Assembly: GCA_031769625.1 (NCBI GenBank)
Contig: JAUIMM010000643.1
Location: forward strand, 935,001-999,000
DNA: 64,000 nucleotides
Source: Taudactylus pleione
Taxonomy: Eukaryota; Chordata; Amphibia; Anura; Myobatrachidae
Direction: 5' to 3'
Positions 34,290 to 44,700 of the stretch are shown piece after piece (within the stretch, counting starts at the first letter, position 1; each line of letters starts with the position of its first letter). The position numbers were made by a program, and so were the translations under genes. Below the pieces are notes generated by a model. That model was not told where the DNA came from. It saw only the letters and a list, made by a program, of their open reading frames with translations, and did not search any database.

Positions 34290-34324
34290 ACTATAGATTG
34301 CATCAAAGTGATGCAATCTATAGT
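34290..34324. repeat. Perfect hairpin with 16-bp arms
   Basis: ACTATAGATTGCATCA, a 3-base loop, and the exact complement. CTTAT and ATAAG words extend the pairing outside. It is of the same style as the serial-hairpin elements and is likely a terminus of one. Confidence 0.75.
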
Positions 34325-34719
34325 GATAAGTAACAGTTCTATATCACAGATCTTAATGAATAGACTGATGAAGCTCCACCAACTATGAAACTAAACTTCC
34401 TGATTATTTTAGGCCTTCAGAAAATACATAGCTGGATGCAACTGACAGCTTTAGACGGTCTGGCGTTCAACGGTTTTTTTTTTGCATCAAAGGATTTAAG
34501 GCAGTTATTGATTGCTAAAGGGGTTGTTGGTTTAGCCTCCACCCGACCGCCGTACAGTTGTGAATTATGCCCTGAAAATTAAATCAAAAGTCATCCAGAA
34601 AACAGGTAATTTTAGAATGGTGGGGGAGGGGGTGGGATATTCTGCTGCATTTGAGGAATGAACCTCTGCACAAATAATAATAGTTTAATAGAGATATGAA
34701 TATTATCTTACATGGCTAA
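34325..34719. other. Unassigned sequence
   Basis: No gene or bounded repeat seen. Confidence 0.4.
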
Positions 34720-35210
34720 AACAAATTCTGGACTGTGAGTCTGGTTCATGGATCAATCACTGCAGAAAAATGTCTTAAAATTTTGAAACACACAATTAAA
34801 GGAGGTTAATGTGACGCTTGAAAATGATATTGTCGCAATCATCACATATGGCCCAAATGAAATGGTACGAGTTAGAAAACTTGAGGCTGCTGAACACCAG
34901 TTGTGCTTAGTGCACGGCCATCACCATGCAGTATGTAATGTTCTCTGCAAAAAGGACATTCACAAACTACAAAGGCCTCTCTATCCATAACAATGGCTGA
35001 ACCATTCTTCTCTTGTATAGACAATGTCAATGATGATGGTGACAATCATGTAACTCTGCCTAATATGATGGTGATGGTGATGAGTCTGACACAACTAAAT
35101 CAGCAGGTGATATCACAGCTGAAAGACGTGGTCTTAACCGTACTTCCAGCTTTGAACGAAAATAATATCTGTCACCCATATAATAAGCAAAACATAAATT
35201 AACTTGTCAA
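34720..35210 (+). pseudogene. Decayed hAT transposase fragment
   Basis: The plus-strand segment near 34820-34975 reads NDIVAIITYGPNEMVRVRKL and EHQLCLVHGHHHAVCNVL. This is the hAT catalytic-region pattern (IVGI-TDGA--M followed by HQLC-AHG-QLAV-DVLY) with several key positions changed, for example TYGP in place of TDGA. Flanking frames are broken. It differs from the hAT fragments at 12491-17032 and represents a separate old insertion whose ends I could not find. Confidence 0.65.
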
Positions 35211-35635
35211 AAATGTTCGGAAAACTGTTCATATGTTCAAAAGGTATCCCACAAAAAAAAATGGTGTCATTCTACAAGCATAATTCATGGCCAGGTTATG
35301 GGCATACCCACTACGTCCAGGTAACCTCTGAGGGAAGTCCCTAACATTCTGGGGTTAAAGTCCAGAGCGCAGGACACCCTCAAACCAGCCCAGCTGAGCC
35401 ACCCTAGGGCATCACTCTAGTGAGAAAGGTGAAGTGTAAAAGAGTGTTAGATAGATAGGAGCAGCTACTGCATATGTTAGAAGTGAGGTGAAAAATAGAG
35501 GTGTGAAAAAATTACATATATAATAAACAAACAATAAAGGTGATAAAAGTGCAAAAAAAGAAAAATGTGTCAATGCGATGCCCCGAAGCAGCCCAACCAA
35601 AGCAATCCAGAGGACCGACGACCCAAAAATCAACC

Positions 35636-36325
35636 TGTAATGTTCTGGTTCAGTTGTGGGCCCGGGGTGGTGACAGGAGCAAACACATAAGCAGATTTAA
35701 ATAAAAAGGTAGAATTTTTAATGAGTGGCTTAGAAGACATGGGAATGGCAAATGCAAAAAGTCCAGGTTTAGCACTAAAGTGCACTTGATTACTGTAGTG
35801 AGGATAATGGGAGAATGTCCAGAAAGTGGCAGATAAGAACAGTCCGGTATGCAGGTTAGTGAGCTGAAATAAATACAGGCAGTGGTGATGAGTCCAGCTT
35901 GGAGTGAAATAAATACAGGCAGAGGTAATGAGTCCAGCTGGGAGTGAAATGGAGGCAGGGTGTAGGGTGTCAGCAGGCTCAGGCACTCAGGCAGGGGAAA
36001 AGGTAGTGGAGGATGTAGGGTAGTCCAGCAGGTTTTAGGAGTTGACAAGCAGGCTGGCAGGTAGCGTTTACACAGGTGACAAGAGGTGAGCACAGAGACC
36101 TCCCTCTCAGCTAGGTTGAGATAAACGTTGCACTGGCAATGAAGGAAGGCTCTGGACCTTCCTAAATACCCCATGCCGCGCTATGACTGGCTGGAGGGAA
36201 CACATGATTCACCAGGATTGGGCAGCTGAATCACATGGTCAGAAGGCAAGATGGCGGTGACCATGCCAAACGGAACAGAAACACCGCCAGGCCTGATCAG
36301 CACTGAATGACAATGTGCCCGCACA
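35636..36325 (-). mobile_element. Probable solo LTR, 690 bp
   Basis: Bounded by TGTAATG at the left and CCCGCACA at the right, with flanks CAACC and GAACC (4 of 5 matching). On the minus strand a TATTTA-type box (GGGGTATTTAGGAAGG) precedes the presumed transcript start, and ATTAAAAATTCTACC lies toward the other end as a possible polyadenylation region. It has no retroviral coding sequence around it. A tandem repetition of the TGTATTTATTTCA segment is visible near 35870-35950. Confidence 0.6.
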
Positions 36326-36579
36326 GAACCACGCACTACTGTCCTCACAAACACATTTCACCATCATGACCAATACGGAATGTCAGTATATATCTTTATG
36401 CAATTGCACCCACCTTCTGAATCAGACCCTACGTATTTTATCTATTTCAATGCCTAAGGGTGTATGCTTTAGTGGGCATCGCTTCCTCTTATGTTCCAGA
36501 GTGCTGGTGATTAGGTATGTACTACCGCACGCGCACAGGCTACTTCCATAACGGTTGAGCTTAATTCCACTTCATGCTA

Positions 36580-37079
36580 GGGACCTGGAAGTGACATGAG
36601 GGTGGAAGTGCAGTTCCATGCCCATTAAGGCCACCTAAAGAAAGTTGTCCCCACCTAAAGAAGAAAGTTGTCCGCTCGCCACCCTTCAGGCTCGGTGGCT
36701 TGCTGCGCTCGCCACAAGGTTATATTCCTCCTCTATGCCCACTTGGATGGTAAGGAATGACGTTGGACACTGATGACATCAGGGTCCTCTCCGTGAAAGG
36801 GATTTAGACATTACCCAACCATAACGGTAATGTCTAAATGCCCTTCACGGAGAGGAGCGTGACGTCATCAGCCAGTGTCCAGCGTCATTCCCTGCCATCC
36901 AAGTGGGCATAGAGGGGGAGTACAACCTTGTGGCGAGCGTAGCGAGCCACCGTGCCCGAAGCGTGGCGAGCCCGAGCGGGGACAACAAACTTGATGAAGT
37001 GGGGACAAACTACTTCTTTAGCTGTCTGTCATAGGCAGGAACTGCACTTCCGCCCTCACTCACGTCACTTCCAGGTCCC
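36580..37079. mobile_element. Fold-back transposon, 500 bp, TA target
   Basis: Ends GGGACCTGGAAGTGAC and GTCACTTCCAGGTCCC are perfect inverted repeats flanked by TA on both sides (36578-36579 and 37080-37081). The two halves are inverted copies for most of their length, including CCTCTCCGTGAA and TTCACGGAGAGG near the centre. The right half has GCGAGCGTAGCGAGCC. No coding capacity. The class is uncertain, with TA duplication as in Tc1/mariner-like elements. Confidence 0.85.
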
Positions 37080-37439
37080 TAGGACGAAGGGGAAATATAG
37101 CCAACCCTTCCATAACCCCACTTCAGAGTTCCCACTTCGACCACTGTGTATGATAATAAATATGCCCTTGACACTGTAATGTATTACAATTATTAAAGAC
37201 AAACCAGGACAACAGCTACATTGTGAGGAGTGATCGGCCTTTACAGACAATAATACAAGCTGATATATATAAATGTAAGGCAAGCTGGCTGACCATCCGT
37301 TTCAGCACTTTTGTACCTGGCTGCTACTTTGTGACGTGCTCGCCCCCTCGTGTCCATCCGTTTCATAGCAACACATTAAACCATAGAGCGGCCTTCCACT
37401 AGACCAGAGTGTCTCCTTTTCTTAGCATTTGTTAGTTTA

Positions 37440-37496
37440 AAGCATGTCCCTTCCGCCGGATATTACCATAGAGTGCGGTGGCCAATACGTGAGACG
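37440..37496 (+). promoter_or_regulatory. UBL5: Candidate UBL5 promoter/first non-coding exon
   Basis: The human UBL5 start codon lies in exon 2, so an upstream non-coding exon is expected. A candidate exon end is GAGACG followed by a GTGAGA donor at 37497, with CTTCCGCCGGATA (an ETS-like word) just before it. This is placed by motif and position only. Confidence 0.25.
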
Positions 37497-37857
37497 GTGA
37501 GATAATTATTGTATTGTAGATGTAGTAGGCACCCTCCGGTGAGGCTGTTATTTCATCAGTGTGTGTATGTGTCTGTGTGGTCACTGCTGGAGTGAGTGGG
37601 ACTAATATATCTGCATGGTAACTGTGTAAGCTCAGTGTCTGTGTGTAATGAGGAGCTGCCATGTTTCTAGTACATAGAAGACCCTGTATTATGGCTGTCA
37701 CCATGTCCTGGTTACCACACTGCTGTCACTCAACTCTACATCTGCTCCCTGCATTTCTATAGGCCTATGTACTGTGCAATACCAGGCATGCTGGTGCCTG
37801 TAGTTTCACAGCAGCCACAGATTGACACTCACTACTACTTCTCCTGTACTACTTATG

Positions 37858-38211
37858 GTGCATACACACTACACGATATGCTCCCTGGGCGATATCGTGT
37901 AGTGTGTCCCCGGCAGGCTGTGCTTAATGTCGTTCATGACATTGAGCACACCCACTGAACGATATCATTAACGATATCGTTCAGCGCCGGGCTCTCTCCC
38001 GCATTCCCCAACATGCAGCAACCTGACGAGATCGTCAGGTTGGCCTGCATGTCAGCCCGATGAACGATGATGACGAACGACCCGCGGGAACGCGCGTCGT
38101 CGTTATTGTTCATCGTTTTGGGGTTAAAAATGGACGATAAAGTGGACGACTGAACGATAACGATACCGTTATCGTTCATTTGTCCACTTTATCGCCCAGT
38201 GTGTACCCACC
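37858..38211. mobile_element. Serial-hairpin MITE in the UBL5 5' intron
   Basis: Ends GGTGCATACACAC and GTGTGTACCCACC are inverted. Consecutive hairpins: about 37866-37909 (ACACTACACGATAT), 37922-37945 (TGTCGTTCATGACA-type), 37958-37985 (TGAACGATATC with GATATCGTTCA), 38019-38042 (CAACCTGACGA with its exact complement) and about 38150-38180 (TGAACGATAACG). It ends about 115 bp before the UBL5 coding start. Confidence 0.75.
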
Positions 38212-38334
38212 TTTACACACACATACAATATATTACATACAGTACATGTAGCTGTTGTGCCGCTGCCTGTAATTCCTCTGTAACCGCCATGTACCTGGAT
38301 GATCACTTTGTTTTGTTTACGTCTAGCTACGATG

Positions 38335-38390
38335 ATGATCGAGGTTGTCTGCAACGACCGCTTGGGGAAGAAAGTGCGCGTAAAGTGCAA
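38335..38390 (+). CDS. UBL5: UBL5 coding exon A
   Basis: Encodes the first 18 residues plus two bases of Asn19. The exon probably starts at about 38327 after GTCTAG. It ends AA followed by the donor GTATCCTT. Confidence 0.93.
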
Positions 38391-38658
38391 GTATCCTTAA
38401 AAGTGGAATTATGTCAAAACACGAACAAATTGTGCTAGTGTGGTGAGGGGGATATGATGCTGAGCCTTAAATTCTAGATAATACTATAGAACAATCATAA
38501 AATACAGTGAAAGTATAGTGTCCTAGTCCTCAAAGGCAGGTATATTATGGTGGCAGTAGTCCTTTGATTGGCTGATTGCTGGTCAGGTGTTTCAATTTGT
38601 AAATAAGATTGTAGAAAGGACAAGTGCCCAATAATGTTGTGTTTTACAGACTCAAAAA

Positions 38659-38710
<52 letters not shown>

Positions 38711-41700
38711 ACATAAATTACCTAGTACTTGCAGACCAAAATGAATAAGTATCTTGCACTTTATGTATAATTTACTTGAGTCTCTTCTACAAGTTTTTGC
38801 ATCTTCAAAATTATCTATTTATATGGCGTCACAAGTGTTCTGCAGCGCTTTACAAAGTACATAAATAAATTAATTGACCATTGACTTACAGTACAATACA
38901 ATACAGGTCAAGGAACATGGATAATATTCATTGCTACATTAGCGACCATAACACCCAGATAAGCAACAGAGCAAAGCAGCCAAGTGTTAGGTGCCCTAGT
39001 GGGGAGTAAGAAGTAGAGAAGGATAAGCACAAGAGGGTAGAGGGCCCTGCTCGTAAGAGCTTACATTCTAAATGGGAGGGGCAGGCAAACAGGGGTGACA
39101 CAGATGGGTTGGCAGGGAGGAAGGTGTATCAGCAAGTTAAGTTGAGAGCTGGAAGGCTTTGATGAAGTATTGGGTCTTGAGAACCCGTTTGAAGGATTGT
39201 AGAGAGGTGGAGAGTCTGATGGGAAGAGGGAGAGTGTTCCAAAGGTGGGGAGCATTGATGGCAAAAGCTTGGAGGCGGGAGTGAGAGGAAGTAATCTTTT
39301 GGTATGAGAGGCGGCGTGCATTAGTAGAATGAAGAGGGCGGACAGGAGAGTGAAGGAAGATGAGGCTCGAGATGTAAATGGGAGCGGAATGGGTGAGGGC
39401 TTTGTAAGTTAGTCTGAGAACCTTAAATTGGGTTCTGAAAGGGAAGGGGAGCCAGTGGAAAGCTTGTAGGATAGGGGAGGCAGATGCAGAGCGTTTGGAG
39501 AGGAAGATGAGCTGAGCAGCAGCATTGAGGACAAACTGGAGATGGGAGAGATCTCCTCTACCTGCTAATATGCATTAGATAAAAATGTTTGTTTTACATG
39601 TAGATTGTCTGTACTTCTACATATGAGAGATGTAACCGAACCAAAATATTCTGACATTACCAGAACTCACAGGTGACCTGACCATATTTAAGTTCTGTTT
39701 CATGTCATTGTATGTTATTTATTTGTATTTTAATCCCCTCAATGTACAGCATATAATATATTAGGACTATAAATAGAAGGTAATAAAGGGCTCATCTATG
39801 AACATTGCAATCATAGCAACCAATCTTTGTCCAGAGCAAGTTACTTTGTGTAACTTGCTCTGGACAAATAAAAAATGATGGCTCAGGAATTTTTGTGCCT
39901 AAATTCAGTGTTCATTCATTGGCCCGTTTATAGCTTTGGCTTTGAAACAACAGTTCTGAAACTATCTTGAGCAGAAATATGTTAGAAACTGATGTCTGAT
40001 CAATATATTGTTTATTGTTTAAACTGTAATGTATTTTTTTTATTTTGCCTTGACCATATGCTTGTGTAAGAACATATTCAGCAGCATTGTGCAACCAAGG
40101 AGAACAACTTGAACGTATGAGTAACATATTTATAAGCACTTATAGCTTTAAAATGTTTGAAAGACAAAGTTACGAATTTCAACTGCATCTTTAATATCAA
40201 CAAAGTGAAACCATTTAATTAGTCATTCAATTCTTCCACATAACTATGGAGTATACGTCACTAGTAGTATACATAGATATAGTTGGGTTTTGTTATCTAT
40301 TAATCCAAAATGGTGTTTCCTTGACTTATTTCTGTTTTAGCTCAGAAGACACTATCAAAGATTTAAAGAAACTCATAGCTGCTCAGACAGGAACACGATG
40401 GGAGAAGATAGTCCTGAAGAAATGGTGAGCACTGGAGACAATCTCTTATTAAACACTTGCTCCCACCGCATATTAATAGAGTGGACATGATTTCTGCAAA
40501 GTATGAGATGTGGAGGTCAAAATAGCATATGGGGGGGTCACTGGCTTTTGTTGTGAACGGACTATCAGTGACTGGGTGATCCAATGCTTGCAGGGATGTC
40601 GGGCATCATATTACCATTACAAGTGGGCTATTGCTGTAGAGATGTAGAGGAGACATTGGACAGGTCACCCCTGTAATGACCTTTTCTCTAAAACTATAAA
40701 GCTTGTAAGAAACAAACAAAAAAAAAACAATGGAAGTGGTTTGATTACTGGGATTGGCCTGTTTCATTGGCTATGTCAAGCAAGGGTCATTCTGCTGGGC
40801 TCTACACATGCCGCTCTTTCCTTGATCCCTTTTATGTTAAGGACACTAAAAGCTAAATGCCCAGGGCCTCAAACTTAATTGCTCCCATGTTCCTCCTCAA
40901 GTGGAATTCAGAGCGGGACTACGGAAATTGCATGGGCTCAGTTAGGAGTTGCTGGGTTCCCCGCGGCAGAATGTGTATTTAAAATACTTTTAAATATGAA
41001 TGCAAACTTCAAAATATTGGCTTAGATGGCTGAAGGGGTTAAAAGCATTGACAAGTAAAATGTAATCCTCATATAGCGTCCTGTATCAGTGGGTATGACT
41101 ATTTATGGTTGCTGTAAGTGTCTATTGTAATTAATAGGATGTTGCTTGGAGCGGACACTTTACGTTGAGAAGAAGGGATTATTGCAAACTGGGAAAATGC
41201 CTGACCATACCCATCAACCTGTGTATGGAGCGCTAGTTAAATCAGGTGACCACAATTTAGAATGTATTTTTTAAAAACTGCATGCATAAATATCACACAG
41301 GTTACAACCAGTGCAATATGTTAGGGATATGTGGCTTAAGGAGCACCTACGACCACATCGAGATGAAATACGGGACTGCTAATGAAGTCCCTCTCCTGCA
41401 GTGTGTCCACAATGCCGGACTCTACTAAAGTCCACTCCCTAATATAAAAGGATGCACCGTCTGATGAAACTGGCAGAGTTATTACCCGGAGAAACGCGTC
41501 AAGTATAAAAGAACTTTCATTGCATTTGGATACACAATTTCTTCCTCTGACAGCTGAAGGGTACCATGCGCAAAGGACATCAGCACAGCCCGAGACGGAA
41601 GGCTTCCTGCTCTATATACACCGGATGGCACCTCAGCTACAAGACGCACGTAAGCGGCATCCCATTAACTGCGAGGATTGTTAACAGCGGCAAACATTCG

Positions 41701-44700
41701 GGAGTGACAGAGAGGATTACAGGTGACTGTTCATTTCTCTGTGTAAACCGGGCAGTTCTTTACCCTTCACTGATGTCTTTAAGGAAATGTATTCCTTCTA
41801 TAGAGATATATACCTCTCGGACCAGATGATTTTTATATTAGGGAGTGGACTTTAGTAGAGCCCGGCATTGTGGACACACTGCAGGAGAGGGACTTCATTA
41901 GCAGTTCCATATTTCATCTCAATGTGGTCGTAGGTGCTCCTTAATCCACATATCCCTAACATATTGTACTTGTTTAAGTGATTATTTGTATCCTGTGTGA
42001 TATTTTTGCATGTTTTCATTGACTCATTTTTGTTTTTAATAAATACATGATTATAGATTGTGGTCACCTGATTTAACTAGCGCTCCATACACCTTTCTTG
42101 TTTACCTCATTATTTAGCAGGTGCTGTTGTAGGAGCAGCCTGTTTATCAGGATATACTATCTGGTTGATGAGCCCACCTACATTTGATTTGTGTGTAACC
42201 TTTTATAATGAACCCACTTCCCCACAGAGAGAACAATGAAGATGGGAACCGATGCACGATGGTGACACGAATAGTACTCAGGGGAGAGACTGAGGAAGGG
42301 GGTTCTGCCCGTGAGGGATTACAATCTGGGATAATTATACTTGGCTTAAACAAGATAACATCCTACTTAATCATAGAGGCATGTTTTGTTTTTAAACAAA
42401 AAAACCCTGAGATGCAATCCAGTTTCTGTGTTTTTTTAGTTTTACATTTTAACATGTGGCAAAAAAAATGCAACAAAAAAACATTGCAAATGTCCGTGTG
42501 TACTTTGCCCATGAGCATGTGCTTGGGGTGGGCAGGTTGTGCGCCCATGGATCCCATAAGCGGCTCCACTCTGAATCTCAGCCGGCTCCCAGGGTAGTGT
42601 ATATCCTGGGTGGGAAGGGGGGTTGGGTAGTGCCCTTAGCATGTGCGCACCAATGCGTAAGAGTGCTAATTTAACTTTGTTTTTTTTTTATTCTGTTCTA
42701 GGTACACAATATTTAAGGACCATGTGTCGCTCAGTGACTGTATCCTTTTTTTAACTATTTTATTGGCAATATTAAAATTAATACAACATGGAAGAGGGAG
42801 GAGTTGGGGAACATCATATCACACAGTATACAGGACAAATTGTTTTGCCAGTTTAAGCAGTTTGGTTATATAACATTATATTTAAGCAGCATCTGAAAGC
42901 TAAAAACCGTCATATTGATGTATGTATCATCTACAATACAAAGTATTTCAATGACGATGTCCATTGAGGTGTAGGGCACATATAGTAATAAAGTGCATGG
43001 TATCCTTAAGTGTGCTAAGAGAGAATATAGATAGATGTATACAAACGGTGGACTAAATGTTATCCTGTCTTGCCAGAGATTGTTGGGTAAAGGGCAGCAC
43101 AGATGTAAGTTTGCGAGCAGGGCCTTCCTACTAGAGATGGCTAGTGAGTGAGTGTCTCAACAAACTGACTCGAATCATTCAGATGAGCGAATGATTCAAC
43201 CTCCCCTAGCCTCTCTGTCAGTGGGAGCTAGTGAATGGCAGCTCCGCCCCCTACACTGCTGATTCGACCTGATCATACTTCTCCACTGTGTCAGATCAGC
43301 AGTGTATAGGGGGCGGAGCTGTCAGCGACTCATTATGAGTGGTGCAGCTACTGCCAGGGCTCAGGGCAGTGCACTAACTCTCCTGAGTCAGTGCAGAGGC
43401 TTGAGCTGGGCTGCGGGGGGCGGAGCTGTCAGCGATTCACTCTATCTAAAGAGTTGTGTCTTGAGACACTTCACTGAGTTGAGCCATGAGGCTCAACTCA
43501 GTGCAGTGAATCAATCTGCCCATCCCTACTTCCTACCCCTGTCTGTCTTTTATTACCAAGTTTGTTCTTTTACTGTTTCCAATTGTAAAGCGTAACAGAA
43601 TATGCTGCACTATATAAGAAACTGTTAATAACAATAAAACATTGAGTCAGGGGTTGACAGAAAGTGGGTGGGGGCTTCAGCATGGATGCTGTGTTACCAT
43701 GCCTCACCAAAAAAAGAGGTAGATATTGTTTTTTTTTTCCCCTAATAATAATTTTAAATGTGTGCTCATAGAGATTTAATCTCCATGTATGTAGTACTTT
43801 GTTTTGTCAATTGGAAACTAAGGGATAGATTTGCTACACGCCTCCATTTGGTACAATAAGTTTAAGGCTCTGTGCAGGATTTGCTATATACAGTGCCTAT
43901 AAAAAAATCCTCATAACCAGTCAAAGCCCTTATCTTTAGTCGCATTAAACAATGGAAAATAAAATAAATGAAATCAAACTTTTTCCAGCTTTTGTTCTAC
44001 AACATTCAACAGTTCCAAAAATTATAAAAAAAATGAAAAAAATACAGGTTTGGAAAAGTGATCAGTTTCATTATTGAATACTTTGCAGAGTCACCTTTTG
44101 CTGCAAATACAGCGGTCAGGCTGATCGTATATGTCTCTACCAGCTTGTGAGCACCTAGATTGGGGAATATTTGCCCATTCTTCCTAGCAGAATTATTCAA
44201 GTTCAGTCACATTTCGTGCTGAATGGCGATTAACTCTGTCCACAGATTTTGTATTTGATTTAATACAGGGCTCTGAGTTGGCCACTCAAGGAAATTCACG
44301 TTCCTATCCTTAAACCACTGTGTTGTTTTCTGTATGTTTAGGGTCGTTGTCGTGCTATATGGTGAACTTACCTGCACATTTTCCGTGGCCTAGCAAGGAT
44401 CCACAGTTTTTTCTTAAGGATTTTTGTGTATTTGGGTGCATTCATCTTCCCTTCAATCCTGACCGATTGCCCAGTCCCTGCTAAAGAAACGCACCAACCC
44501 ACCATAATGCTGCCACCACCATTCTTCACATTAGGTATGGTGTGTTTTGGGTGGTGCGCTGGGTTAATTTTTTTTTCTGTCCTAAAAAGTTCTATCTTTA
44601 TCTCCCCTCTGACCATACAACCTTTTGCCACATGTCATCAGAATCTTCCAATTGTTTTTTTGTTTTTTTTGCAAAGTGCACACTTTTTCAGAAAATACTT

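Noticed and set aside
35650..36174. Minus-strand 174-codon open frame
   Set aside because: Lies inside a probable solo LTR; LTRs often have chance frames and no domain is seen.
38332..38334. Upstream in-frame ATG as the UBL5 start
   Set aside because: Possible, but it would add one methionine to a protein whose family starts MIEV; the second ATG was preferred.
41461..41500. Confirmed hammerhead ribozyme
   Set aside because: The core words are present but I could not pair helices I and III, and the other two loci change invariant bases; kept only as a finding to test.
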